Of a DNA stretch of 64,000 nucleotides, positions 23,399-31,198 are shown one piece after another (the stretch's first letter is position 1; every line of letters begins with the position of its first letter). The notes under the pieces are model-generated. The model ran no database searches and had not been told where the DNA came from. It saw only the letters and a list, made by a program, of their open reading frames with translations. Both the position numbers and the translations under genes were made by a program. The stretch comes from CAYXVF01 sp964468125 (GTDB taxonomy: Bacteria; Myxococcota; XYA12-FULL-58-9; CAYXVF01): assembly GCA_964468125.1 (NCBI GenBank), contig CAYXVF010000011.1, positions 20,781-84,780 on the forward strand. The letters run 5' to 3'.

Positions 23399-25846
23399 TC
23401 ATTTCTTTGGGGTTTCGACGACGCGCCGGCCCTTGCCATCGAAGGCGATGCGCTTCGCACTCTTGCCAGTGCCGTAGATGAAGACTCGGCCATCGCCATT
23501 CTTCTCGATTCGGTCTGGCATTCCATCCCGCTCGGCGACGGCCTTTTCGTCGCCCTGCGCTTTCGCGATGAACGCGTCGAGGTCGGCCTGCGATCGCGCT
23601 TCGCTGAGTGCTCGGGTGCCGTCCTTCTTGGCTTTCTCGCACGCTGCGATGAGCCCGCGACGACTCACTTTCCCAAACGGGCCTTTCAGCGTGAGGCGCT
23701 CGTTGGCTCCGGGCTTGGCATCGAGCGCCTCCGCCGCTTCCCTGCACTCATCAAAGCTGCCGAGCGCGCGAGAGATCCTCTGGATCCGATCCTTCGCGGC
23801 GCCGGAGCGGTCCTCGATCGCGGTGAGCGCCTTGCCTGCTCGTGCCTCGATCGCCTCGAGGGCGATCTGCCACTCTATGGCGGGCATGCGTGTGCGTTGT
23901 TTGTTCATCTCGGCCTGGCAGGCGCGCTGCATCCCGACCACGTCGAGGTTGCCGAGGGGAGTCTTCCGCCTGGCTCCGGGGCTCGCACCAGGAAGCTTCT
24001 CGGCCCCCTTCAGGCGCTCGGAGCACTCGCGCAGCGTGAGCACGGCGTTGGTCACCGCGCGTTTCAGCTCTGTGCCGTCACTGGCCGAATCGATCGCGGC
24101 GAGCGCCTTCGTGACGCCGGACGCGAGGTCGTCGAATCCCTTTGACCACTCCGCATCGAAATCGCGCGTATTTCCCTTGCTGTCGAAACCGAACTTCGCG
24201 GTCTCGTTTCGCCCGACCTGATAGTAAAAAATGCGCCCCCCTTGCACCGATTCGATCCTCGATGGGATTCCTCGCTCCTTGGCGACCCGAACCTCGTCGC
24301 CCTTCACGGTCGCGAGAAACGCGCGCAGCTTCTTCTCACGCTCCGCGTCCTCTACGGACTGGCGTGCCTGCTGCAGTCGCGTGATGCATTCGGTCTCGAT
24401 CCCCTTGACGGTGAGTGGCCCGAAGGGGGTCGGCGTTTCGTAGCGCCCATCGGCGTTGCGCTTGCGGGCAAGGGTTGCAGCGGAGAGCTTGCACCCGTCG
24501 AGAGCGGCGACCGCTTTCTCCCAGAGAACCGCTGCCTTCGCCGGATTCTCCTCTGCCCGTGCGGTGGCCGTCGCCTTCGTGACCGCATCCAAACTCGAGG
24601 CGAAGCCTTCGAGCTCCGCCTTCCACACGAGTCGTGGCTTTTCCTTGGCGACCGCCGAACCCCGCTTCGTACACGAACGTTGAAGCTGGCTGACCGTGAG
24701 CTCGCCAAAGGGCGAGGCAAAGGTCTTTCGGCGGTCGTAGCCGACCTTCGAGGTCGCTTCCCCCATGCGTTCGACGCACGCCCGCAGGGCGGCGCTGGCT
24801 TCGTCGGAGGCCAGCAGCTTCTTTCGCGCGCTCGTTGCGCCATCGTATTTGCCGAGTGTCGCGTCGACCTCGGCCACGACGGCTTTGACTAGCGCATTCC
24901 ACTGCACGCTCGCGAGCTGACCGGAGAAGCGCTCTTGGCGCGCGCCGCAATCCAAGCGGGTCTCGTCCAAGGTCTTCTCACCAAAGGCGGTACGAACCAG
25001 ACGCGCTCCGTCGTAGTCCTTGCGTGCTGCGAGCTGCTCGAACTGGTCAACGCATTGCTCGAAGGCCACTGCCGCGGCCTGCAGCGCTTTGAGTTGAGTG
25101 TCTCGGTCTTGTGCTTCTTGCCCGATCTGAACCGCGCGTTCGCCGCGCGTGATGGAGGCGTCGAGGTACTCGCTGGTGGCGAGCTGCCACTGAGCGATCT
25201 TCAGTCTGTCCCGGAGGGCTTCGGCCTGCGCGTCTCGCTGATCCGCGTGTGCCTTGTAGCCGGCGTATTTCTCGTACTGCGACCCGTCCGCCCGCAGCTT
25301 GCCCAGCCGTTCGAGGACCTCCACCAACGAGGCCACGTCGTCTTCGGTGGGGACCCGCTGGTTCATGGCCACAAAGAGCGCTCTGCCGCGCTCGAGGGTG
25401 ATCTCCCCGGCCTGGGTCAGCTCGGCGATCGCCGCGTTGCGGCGCTCGATTCGGTCACGCTCGAGCGCTTCCTCGAAACGCACCTTGGCCCGGGCGATCG
25501 CGTCTTCCTTGTCCTCGAACTCCGGGTGGCCGCGGGTGAGCTCGTCAGCGTTTTCGACCTCGAGCTCCGCCCGTCGAAGGAGGCGCCCGGCATTCTCGAA
25601 GTCTTTCGCGTCGAGGGCGCGCTTGAATTGTCGCAAACGCTGACTGATCGCATTTATCCCGGCCTCCTCCTCGTCCTCACCCTCGAGGTAGTCGCTTTCA
25701 GTCCTCTCAGCGCTCGGGGCTTCGGAGCTTTCCTGGCGGTCTTCTGAGGGGCCAGATGGTCCACTCGGGCCTCCCCCCATCCCTTTGAGGACCGCGCAGC
25801 CAGAGGCAGCAAAGACGATGGTAGTCAGGGCGATCGACAGACGCAT
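23399..25846 (-). CDS. Large lipoprotein with internal repeats, unknown function
   Basis: An 815-residue lipoprotein: the signal peptide ends FAASGC. It is followed by a G/P/S/E-rich spacer and a long, strongly charged helical region (about 60-290) likely to form coiled coil. The rest holds about five copies of a unit whose clearest trace is a phenylalanine/leucine-glycine turn followed by a cysteine: AFGEKTL, SPFGELTV, TPFGPLTV, TPLGNLDV and GPFGKVSR, near residues 287, 377, 472, 628 and 720. A second repeat, GDE..VA.R.G.P.RIE, occurs twice, once at the C-terminus. The ATG at 25846 is 10 bp after the def stop; the frame stays open to 26029 but those codons are def. It may be a periplasmic or surface scaffold; no family is recognised. 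Confidence 0.72.
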   Translation of the reverse strand: MRLSIALTTIVFAASGCAVLKGMGGGPSGPSGPSEDRQESSEAPSAERTESDYLEGEDEEEAGINAISQRLRQFKRALDAKDFENAGRLLRRAELEVENADELTRGHPEFEDKEDAIARAKVRFEEALERDRIERRNAAIAELTQAGEITLERGRALFVAMNQRVPTEDDVASLVEVLERLGKLRADGSQYEKYAGYKAHADQRDAQAEALRDRLKIAQWQLATSEYLDASITRGERAVQIGQEAQDRDTQLKALQAAAVAFEQCVDQFEQLAARKDYDGARLVRTAFGEKTLDETRLDCGARQERFSGQLASVQWNALVKAVVAEVDATLGKYDGATSARKKLLASDEASAALRACVERMGEATSKVGYDRRKTFASPFGELTVSQLQRSCTKRGSAVAKEKPRLVWKAELEGFASSLDAVTKATATARAEENPAKAAVLWEKAVAALDGCKLSAATLARKRNADGRYETPTPFGPLTVKGIETECITRLQQARQSVEDAEREKKLRAFLATVKGDEVRVAKERGIPSRIESVQGGRIFYYQVGRNETAKFGFDSKGNTRDFDAEWSKGFDDLASGVTKALAAIDSASDGTELKRAVTNAVLTLRECSERLKGAEKLPGASPGARRKTPLGNLDVVGMQRACQAEMNKQRTRMPAIEWQIALEAIEARAGKALTAIEDRSGAAKDRIQRISRALGSFDECREAAEALDAKPGANERLTLKGPFGKVSRRGLIAACEKAKKDGTRALSEARSQADLDAFIAKAQGDEKAVAERDGMPDRIEKNGDGRVFIYGTGKSAKRIAFDGKGRRVVETPKK

Positions 25847-25856
25847 GGACGGGCTC

Positions 25857-26432
25857 CTAGTTTCCGTATCGTTCGACCAGCCGCTTGGCATACTCTGCGA
25901 AGCGGGCCTTCTCGAAGCGCTCGAAGTGTTCGACGGTGCACAGACTTCGGCTGTCGACCAGCCGGTCGACGAAGAGAACCCCATCGAGATGGTCGTGCTC
26001 GTGTTGAAAGGTGCCAGCGGTGAGTCCACGCAACTCGAAGGCGACCGGGGCCCCTTCGCGATCGAGGCCGCTCACGTGGACCTCGGCGAAACGCTCCACC
26101 CGGCCTCGTAGGTTTGGCACGCTCAAGCACCCCTCGAAGTTTTCAAAGCGCTCGTCGGACAGTGGGGTGACCATGGGGTTCACCAACACGGTGAGCGGGA
26201 AGTCTGGCTTGTAGGGGTAGCGCGGGTTGTCGCGATTCTCGACGATGAAGACTCTGCGGGTGTCGTAGACTTGATTGGCAGCGATACCTGCGCCATTCGC
26301 GTCCCGCTTCGTCTCGATCATGTCGTCGATGAGGCGCTGAAACTCGGCGCTCTCGAGCTCTTCCGGTGAGACCTCCCGCGCACGCTGGCGCAGCACCGGG
26401 TGCCCCAACTGGGCGATCTTCAACAAACTCAT
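25857..26432 (-). CDS. def: Peptide deformylase
   Basis: Metalloenzyme that removes the formyl group from nascent proteins. The 191-residue protein has the three family motifs: GAGIAANQV (about 48-56), EGCLSVP with the metal-binding Cys (about 104-110) and QHEHDHLDG with the two metal-binding His and the catalytic Glu (about 148-156). Length is normal. It is followed after 10 bp by the repeat lipoprotein gene and is divergent from mutH with a 63 bp gap. The usual fmt partner is not adjacent. Confidence 0.95.
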   Translation of the reverse strand: MSLLKIAQLGHPVLRQRAREVSPEELESAEFQRLIDDMIETKRDANGAGIAANQVYDTRRVFIVENRDNPRYPYKPDFPLTVLVNPMVTPLSDERFENFEGCLSVPNLRGRVERFAEVHVSGLDREGAPVAFELRGLTAGTFQHEHDHLDGVLFVDRLVDSRSLCTVEHFERFEKARFAEYAKRLVERYGN

Positions 26433-26495
26433 GGACGCATCCTACCGGTTTTCGCCGGATGACAAAGGCCGGACTCCCGTGCAAGGTCCTCGTCG

Positions 26496-27161
26496 ATGGC
26501 GAGTGCGCACAGACGTCCACCCCCCCACGACGAGGGCGAGCTGATGGTTCGTGCGCGGGCCCTGGTGGGGAGGAGCGTTCGAGAGCTCGCCGGCGCCCTC
26601 TCGGTCGCCCTCCCGGGCGATTCACGACGTGCAAAGGGATTTGTTGGCCAGTTGGTGGAGCTCGCCCTCGGTGCGGACCCGGACGCCGGTGAGCGTCCCG
26701 ACTTTGTTGCTCTCGGTGTCGAGCTCAAGACGCTCCCGCTCAACGCCCGTGGCCTGCCCAGCGAATCGACCTTCTGCTGCTCCATCGCACTCGAGCACGC
26801 CGAGCTCGCCCGCTGGGAGAGCTCGCGACTGCGTCAGCGGATCGCCCGTGTCCTCTTCGTGCCGATGGACGGGGCGAAGATTGCGGCACTACCGGACCGA
26901 CGTTTTCACGCACCGGTGATCTGGAGCCCGAGTCCGGCGCAAGAAGAGCTTCTTCGAGGCGACTGGCGCGAGCTGATCGGGCGTTTGGGAGCGGGTTTGC
27001 CCGTGAGTGCACACCTCGGGCAAGTGCTGCAGGTGCGCCCGAAGGCGCGGGACTCTCGCGTTCGGGTCTCCGCTGTAGGAGAAGAGCGCAGCCCGGTTGC
27101 GTTTTATCTGCGTGCGCGTTTCACCGCACAGCTCCTGCAGCGAAGCGACGGAGAAGCATGA
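26496..27161 (+). CDS. mutH: MutH-like DNA mismatch repair endonuclease
   Basis: A 221-residue protein co-linear with E. coli MutH. It shares RPPPHDEGELMVRARAL at the start, then KGFVGQLVELALGA with Glu55, PDFVALGVELKT with Asp69, Glu76 and Lys78 (matching E. coli Glu56, Asp70, Glu77, Lys79), the IWSPSPAQEE segment and LQVRPKA near residue 178. The active site is therefore complete. MutH cuts the unmethylated strand at hemimethylated GATC during mismatch repair and normally works with Dam, MutS and MutL, none of which is in the window. Sau3AI-type restriction enzymes share the fold, but length and co-linearity favour MutH. Its stop overlaps the next start as ATGA. Confidence 0.88.
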   Translation: MASAHRRPPPHDEGELMVRARALVGRSVRELAGALSVALPGDSRRAKGFVGQLVELALGADPDAGERPDFVALGVELKTLPLNARGLPSESTFCCSIALEHAELARWESSRLRQRIARVLFVPMDGAKIAALPDRRFHAPVIWSPSPAQEELLRGDWRELIGRLGAGLPVSAHLGQVLQVRPKARDSRVRVSAVGEERSPVAFYLRARFTAQLLQRSDGEA

Positions 27162-28009
27162 AGGAAGAGCTAGAGATCGAGATCCCCGGATTGACCCTCG
27201 CGGCAGTCGCCTACGGCCCCGAAGACGGGCGCCCGGTGCTAGCCCTGCACGGCTGGCTCGACAACGCCGCGAGCTTTGCGCCGCTGGCCCCCTTGCTCGA
27301 GGGATGTCGCGTCGTCTGCCTCGACTCGGCGGGGCACGGCCGCTCGGAACACCGCGCGGAGCATGCGGGTTATCATTTCATCGACTGGATCCCCGACGTC
27401 GTCGCAGCGGCCGACGCCTTGGGCTGGGAGCGCTTCACCCTGATGGGGCACTCGATGGGCGCAGCCATCGCGAGCCTCACCGCTGGTACCTATCCGGACC
27501 GGGTCGATGCACTCGTGTTGATCGACGGCCTGGCGCCGGTGACCACGCAGCCTGGCGATGTGCCGGGCACGCTACGAAGCTTCATCGACCAGCAGCGACG
27601 CCTCGGCAAAAAAACACCGAAGCCCTATCCGAGCATCGATGTGATGGTCGAACGCCTCTATCGGGTCGTTGCCGACCTGACACCCGAGACCGCTAGGCTC
27701 ATCGTCGAGCGCCAAGCGAAAGAGGTCGACGGCGGCTACACGTGGAGCTACGACCCGCGCCTGCGGCGCACGTCTTCGATGCGCTTCAGCCCGGAGCACG
27801 TCGATGCCTTTCTCCGAGCCGTGGAAGCACCGGCGCTCTTCGTGCGCCCGCGAGACGGAATTCCCATCCCCCCCGAGCTCATCGAGCGAGCGCTGACACT
27901 ATTGGGCAACGCCCGCATCTTTGAGATGGACGGTAAGCACCACGCGCACATGGATGCGCCCGAGGACGTCGCCCGCGCGATCCTCGAGTTCTTGGGCTCG
28001 AGCGTGTGA
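27158..28009 (+). CDS. Alpha/beta hydrolase
   Basis: A 283-residue hydrolase of the alpha/beta fold. It has the oxyanion motif LHGWLDN (about 30-36), the nucleophile elbow GHSMG with Ser99 and a C-terminal GKHHAHMD containing the likely catalytic His. The closest general type is the serine hydrolase/MEST-like group, but the substrate cannot be read from sequence. It is translationally coupled to mutH (ATGA), which is unusual company for a mismatch repair gene, and no terminator separates them. Confidence 0.88.
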   Translation: MKEELEIEIPGLTLAAVAYGPEDGRPVLALHGWLDNAASFAPLAPLLEGCRVVCLDSAGHGRSEHRAEHAGYHFIDWIPDVVAAADALGWERFTLMGHSMGAAIASLTAGTYPDRVDALVLIDGLAPVTTQPGDVPGTLRSFIDQQRRLGKKTPKPYPSIDVMVERLYRVVADLTPETARLIVERQAKEVDGGYTWSYDPRLRRTSSMRFSPEHVDAFLRAVEAPALFVRPRDGIPIPPELIERALTLLGNARIFEMDGKHHAHMDAPEDVARAILEFLGSSV

Positions 28010-28151
28010 AGGGAACCGCGGGGGGCGCAACGCGACCCAAGAGAGAATGGGTCAAGCCTCGCAGCATCTCCATCGCCTGAATAAGCCTCCGAGTGCCTGC
28101 GTCGATCTCCCGGGAACCCAAAATGGCTCCCGAACTAGAATGGAGAATGCG

Positions 28152-28586
28152 ATGCGATGTTCATTTCTGGTGCTCTTTCTGGTTTTCGGCTCGGCGTGCG
28201 CCGCTTTTGCCCCCACGGACGTGGTCGTCACCGGTGTTCCGCGCGAGGCACTAACCAAAAACCATCCGGTTCAGCTATTCATTGCTGAAGCGCCTGAGAC
28301 ACCATTTCAGGAGATCGGTGTGGTAGAGGTTCGCTCCAGCCGACTCAGCTGGAGCGTCGACTGGGCAAAGGATGAGGCTAGAAGGCTCGGGGCCAATGCC
28401 CTCGTCCTGCTCTCCTCGGCGCAAGAACTGGAAACGAACGCCGTCGTCCATCGTCATTCGACGACCACCGTGAGCGACGCTCAGGGTCGACCTCTAGGGA
28501 CGGTTCGTTCCCGAACGCCGGAGCAACAGATCGAGTCCCGCAACGTCTATCGGTTCAAAATTGGCGTTCTGTCCGACGAAAGATGA
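28152..28586 (+). CDS. Small lipoprotein, unknown function
   Basis: A 144-residue protein with a lipobox signal peptide ending VFGSAC. The middle contains EAPETPFQEIGVVEV and RRLGANALVLLSS, which resemble small bacterial lipoproteins that form an alpha/beta domain of about 100 residues. The ATG at 28152 is chosen because GGAG lies six bases upstream; another ATG at 28140 would add four residues. The stop overlaps the next small frame as ATGA. Function unknown. Confidence 0.65.
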   Translation: MRCSFLVLFLVFGSACAAFAPTDVVVTGVPREALTKNHPVQLFIAEAPETPFQEIGVVEVRSSRLSWSVDWAKDEARRLGANALVLLSSAQELETNAVVHRHSTTTVSDAQGRPLGTVRSRTPEQQIESRNVYRFKIGVLSDER

Positions 28587-28822
28587 TTCGCTTCGTTGGT
28601 GGCTTGGGGCCGCTGCAGGGCATGGGTGTGTCGGGCGCCATAACTCGGAGCTTCGAGGCGCACGACGGCGGAACGCGCATCACTTCCGACTATGTCGTCT
28701 CGGGCTTCTTGCCCGGCGGCTTTGAGAAGCTCGCTCCCGCCGTCGACTCGGGGATTCAGGGGCAGATCTCACGGCTCGCCACTTGGGCTAGCGGAGCGAA
28801 GATGCCCTCTGGGCGTCCGTGA
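28583..28822 (+). pseudogene. Truncated SRPBCC-family fragment (C-terminal half)
   Basis: This 79-codon frame matches only the end of an SRPBCC/polyketide-cyclase-like domain: GLGPLQGMGVSGA, DGGTRITSDYVVSGF and GFEKLAPAVDSGIQGQISRL, the last being the long C-terminal helix of that fold. The N-terminal half, with its own helix-grip strands, is missing: the upstream sequence in this frame is occupied by the small lipoprotein gene. It overlaps that gene's stop (ATGA), so it could still be translated. I read it as a remnant left by a deletion; a functional half-domain peptide is less likely. Confidence 0.55.
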
Positions 28823-28836
28823 CTCACGCGACGCGG

Positions 28837-29325
28837 CTAGGCCCCCTGGGTCGTGTCGTCTGGGGCTGTGTCCTCCTCCGCGAGAGAGGAGGATGGCGCG
28901 TTGACCGGCGCGAGCGGGGGCTTGAGGACCGGGATCTCCGCACCCTTGCGACGCATTTCGGTCAGGAAGTCTTTGATCATCTTCTCGACGGCCTTGCGCT
29001 CCCTCCGGCCGATCCGGGTGAATTCGAGCCCCATCCCGCTCGGAGCGCCGTCGCTCTTGGCCTCGCTGGACCAGCGGACCACGCATTCCGCATGAATCGG
29101 CTGTCTGGTCTCGGGGATTTGAAAGCGGATCTCGAACTGCGATCCCTTGGGGAGGGGGTTTCCGGTCACCACGAATACGCCGTTCTTCGAGATGTTGGTG
29201 ATCCGGGACTGGAGGAGGACGTCGCGACCCGGATAGTCCACCGGGATTCCACCGGGGTAGGGCACGCGAAAGTAACTCGCGAGAACGGGGATCGGGACCT
29301 CGCCCTTCATGGACGCAGGATTCAT
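28837..29325 (-). CDS. PilZ-domain protein
   Basis: A stand-alone PilZ protein of about 162 residues. The domain covers roughly residues 15-120, with ITNISKNGVFVVTGNPLPKG and a C-terminal GMGLEFTRI, the usual 'N.S..G' and 'G..F' positions. The arginine-rich c-di-GMP motif RxxxR is not obvious at the N-terminus, so nucleotide binding is uncertain. This small PilZ type is common in Myxococcota. A proline-rich tail ends the protein. The ATG at 29325 has GCAGG upstream; the ATG at 29349 would add eight residues. It is divergent from the ABC exporter genes. Confidence 0.78.
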   Translation of the reverse strand: MNPASMKGEVPIPVLASYFRVPYPGGIPVDYPGRDVLLQSRITNISKNGVFVVTGNPLPKGSQFEIRFQIPETRQPIHAECVVRWSSEAKSDGAPSGMGLEFTRIGRRERKAVEKMIKDFLTEMRRKGAEIPVLKPPLAPVNAPSSSLAEEDTAPDDTTQGA

Positions 29326-29440
29326 CGGAAACCTGCCATTTCCAAGCATTTTTTGCTTTTACCGGGGCGGATCCATACACACCCTACCGGAAGCCGGCCG
29401 TTGCCGATGAGCGCTGCCGGCTAAGACCAACGAGAGGTTC

Positions 29441-31198
29441 ATGGGTAGGCTTTGGCAATTCGCCCGCCGACGTTGGCATCGTTGGCTTTGGGGCATCGCG
29501 TTGCTCGCCCTCACCAACGCGGCCGCGATGGTGATTCCGCAGCTGTTTCGCTTTGCGATCGACGGGATCAGCGCAGGCGCCGCGATCGGAGATCTGCGTG
29601 GCATCGCGCTGACGATGGTGCTGATCGCCGTCGGAAGCGCGGCGTTTCGCTCCCTCAGCCGGATCCACATCTTCTTTGCCGCCCGAGACGTGGAAAAGGA
29701 CCTGCGCTGCGCTTACTACGAGCACCTCTCCACTCAGCCGCCGTCCTACTTCGAGAACAATCCGGTGGGCGATCTGATGAGTCGAGCCACCAATGACCTG
29801 ACCCAGGTGCGTCTGATGCTCGGGCCGGGTGTGCTCAACGTCGTCAATACGTCGATCGCTTACAGCATCGCGATCCCGCTCATGGCGTCGATTTCCTGGA
29901 AGCTCACGCTCCTCACCCTCGCGGTCTATCCCCCCTCGCTCTTCCTGATGCGCTGGCTTGCTCGAAAACTGTTCATTCAGACCCGGGAGCAGCAGCGCCA
30001 GCTCGGGCAGATCTCGAATTTCATCCAGGAGAACCTCGCTGGCGCTCACGTCGTGCGCGCCTTCAACCAGGAAGAGCGCCAGGCGCGCGCCTTCGACGAA
30101 CACAACCAACGCTACTACGCGGCGAGTGTGAGCCTGGTTCTGATCCGCAGCTGGTTGTTTCGCGTGATCATGGTGATCGGCAACCTTGGAGTCATGCTCG
30201 CCGTATTCTTCGGCTCCCTCGACGTACTGGCCGGGACAGTGAGTGTTGGGGAACTCGTTGCCATCGTGGAGTACATGGCGCTCTTGAGCTGGCCCACCTT
30301 CGCTCTCGGATGGGTGCTCTCGACGATTCAGCGGGGTCGAGCATCGATGGTTCGGTTGAACGAGGTCTTGGATGTGACCCCCGCCATCGTTTCGGGCGAG
30401 GGCGATCATGCGGACGCACCACCGACGGTGATGGTCGACGGGTTGACCGTCGGCTACGAGGGAGACGATGACGTGGTCCTGAGGGGAATCTCGTTTGAGG
30501 TACCCGCGGGGACCACCCTCGGGATCGTCGGGTCCGTCGGCGGTGGAAAATCGACGCTCGTGCGCGCCTTGATGCGACTGATCGACGTCGAGCCGCGGCA
30601 GGTTTTCGTGGGCGGCCACGATGTCACCGAATGGCGTTTGGACAATCTCCGAGCCATGTTCGGCTACACCCCGCAGCTCCACGTCCTGTTCAGCAAGACG
30701 CTGGCGGAGAACGTGCGTTTCGGGCGTCCGGAGGCCGGAGACGGCGAAGTGCGAGCCGCGCTCGAAGCGGCTGCGTTCGATCCGGAGTCGCAGGGCCTTC
30801 CCCAGGGTCTGACGACGCCGATCGGCGAGCGTGGTATCGCGCTGTCTGGAGGGCAGAAACAACGCACATCCCTCGCGCGCGCGCTCCTCATGGACCCTCC
30901 GATCCTCGTCCTAGACGATGCGCTCGCCTCCGTGGACGCGGAGACGGAGACCAAAATCCTCGACCACTTGCGCGAGATGCGGCGGGGGCGGACGACGCTC
31001 ATCATCGCCCACCGCATCAGCGCGGTGCAGGATGCTGACAGCATCATCGTTCTCGATGATGGCAAAATCGTCGAGCGTGGCACCCATGGCGAGCTTTGCG
31101 CCGCGGGCGGCTTCTACGCGCAGCTGGTGAAGCGTCAGGAGCTCGCGGACGCGAACACCCAACACGACGCCCCGCGCGTGATGGAGAAGATCGGGTGA
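29441..31198 (+). CDS. ABC exporter half-transporter, subunit 1 (degenerate ATPase site)
   Basis: A 585-residue fusion of six transmembrane helices (about 15-300) and an ATPase domain (about 330-575). Walker A is GSVGGGKST near residue 360, the signature ALSGGQKQR near 468 and the H-loop IIAHR. Walker B reads ILVLDDALASVD, with Asp where the catalytic Glu should be. This is the known pattern of one half of heterodimeric multidrug/lipid exporters such as TM287/288, where one ATP site is degenerate. It overlaps the partner gene as GTGA, so the two are made together. Substrate unknown; MdlA-like by position and sequence. Confidence 0.92.
   Translation: MGRLWQFARRRWHRWLWGIALLALTNAAAMVIPQLFRFAIDGISAGAAIGDLRGIALTMVLIAVGSAAFRSLSRIHIFFAARDVEKDLRCAYYEHLSTQPPSYFENNPVGDLMSRATNDLTQVRLMLGPGVLNVVNTSIAYSIAIPLMASISWKLTLLTLAVYPPSLFLMRWLARKLFIQTREQQRQLGQISNFIQENLAGAHVVRAFNQEERQARAFDEHNQRYYAASVSLVLIRSWLFRVIMVIGNLGVMLAVFFGSLDVLAGTVSVGELVAIVEYMALLSWPTFALGWVLSTIQRGRASMVRLNEVLDVTPAIVSGEGDHADAPPTVMVDGLTVGYEGDDDVVLRGISFEVPAGTTLGIVGSVGGGKSTLVRALMRLIDVEPRQVFVGGHDVTEWRLDNLRAMFGYTPQLHVLFSKTLAENVRFGRPEAGDGEVRAALEAAAFDPESQGLPQGLTTPIGERGIALSGGQKQRTSLARALLMDPPILVLDDALASVDAETETKILDHLREMRRGRTTLIIAHRISAVQDADSIIVLDDGKIVERGTHGELCAAGGFYAQLVKRQELADANTQHDAPRVMEKIG

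Noticed and set aside
29384..30862. Long open frame on the minus strand opposite the first ABC exporter gene
   Set aside because: High-GC genes often leave the antisense strand free of stops. This frame is H/D/R/E-rich with no domain, and the plus-strand gene has clear ABC motifs throughout.
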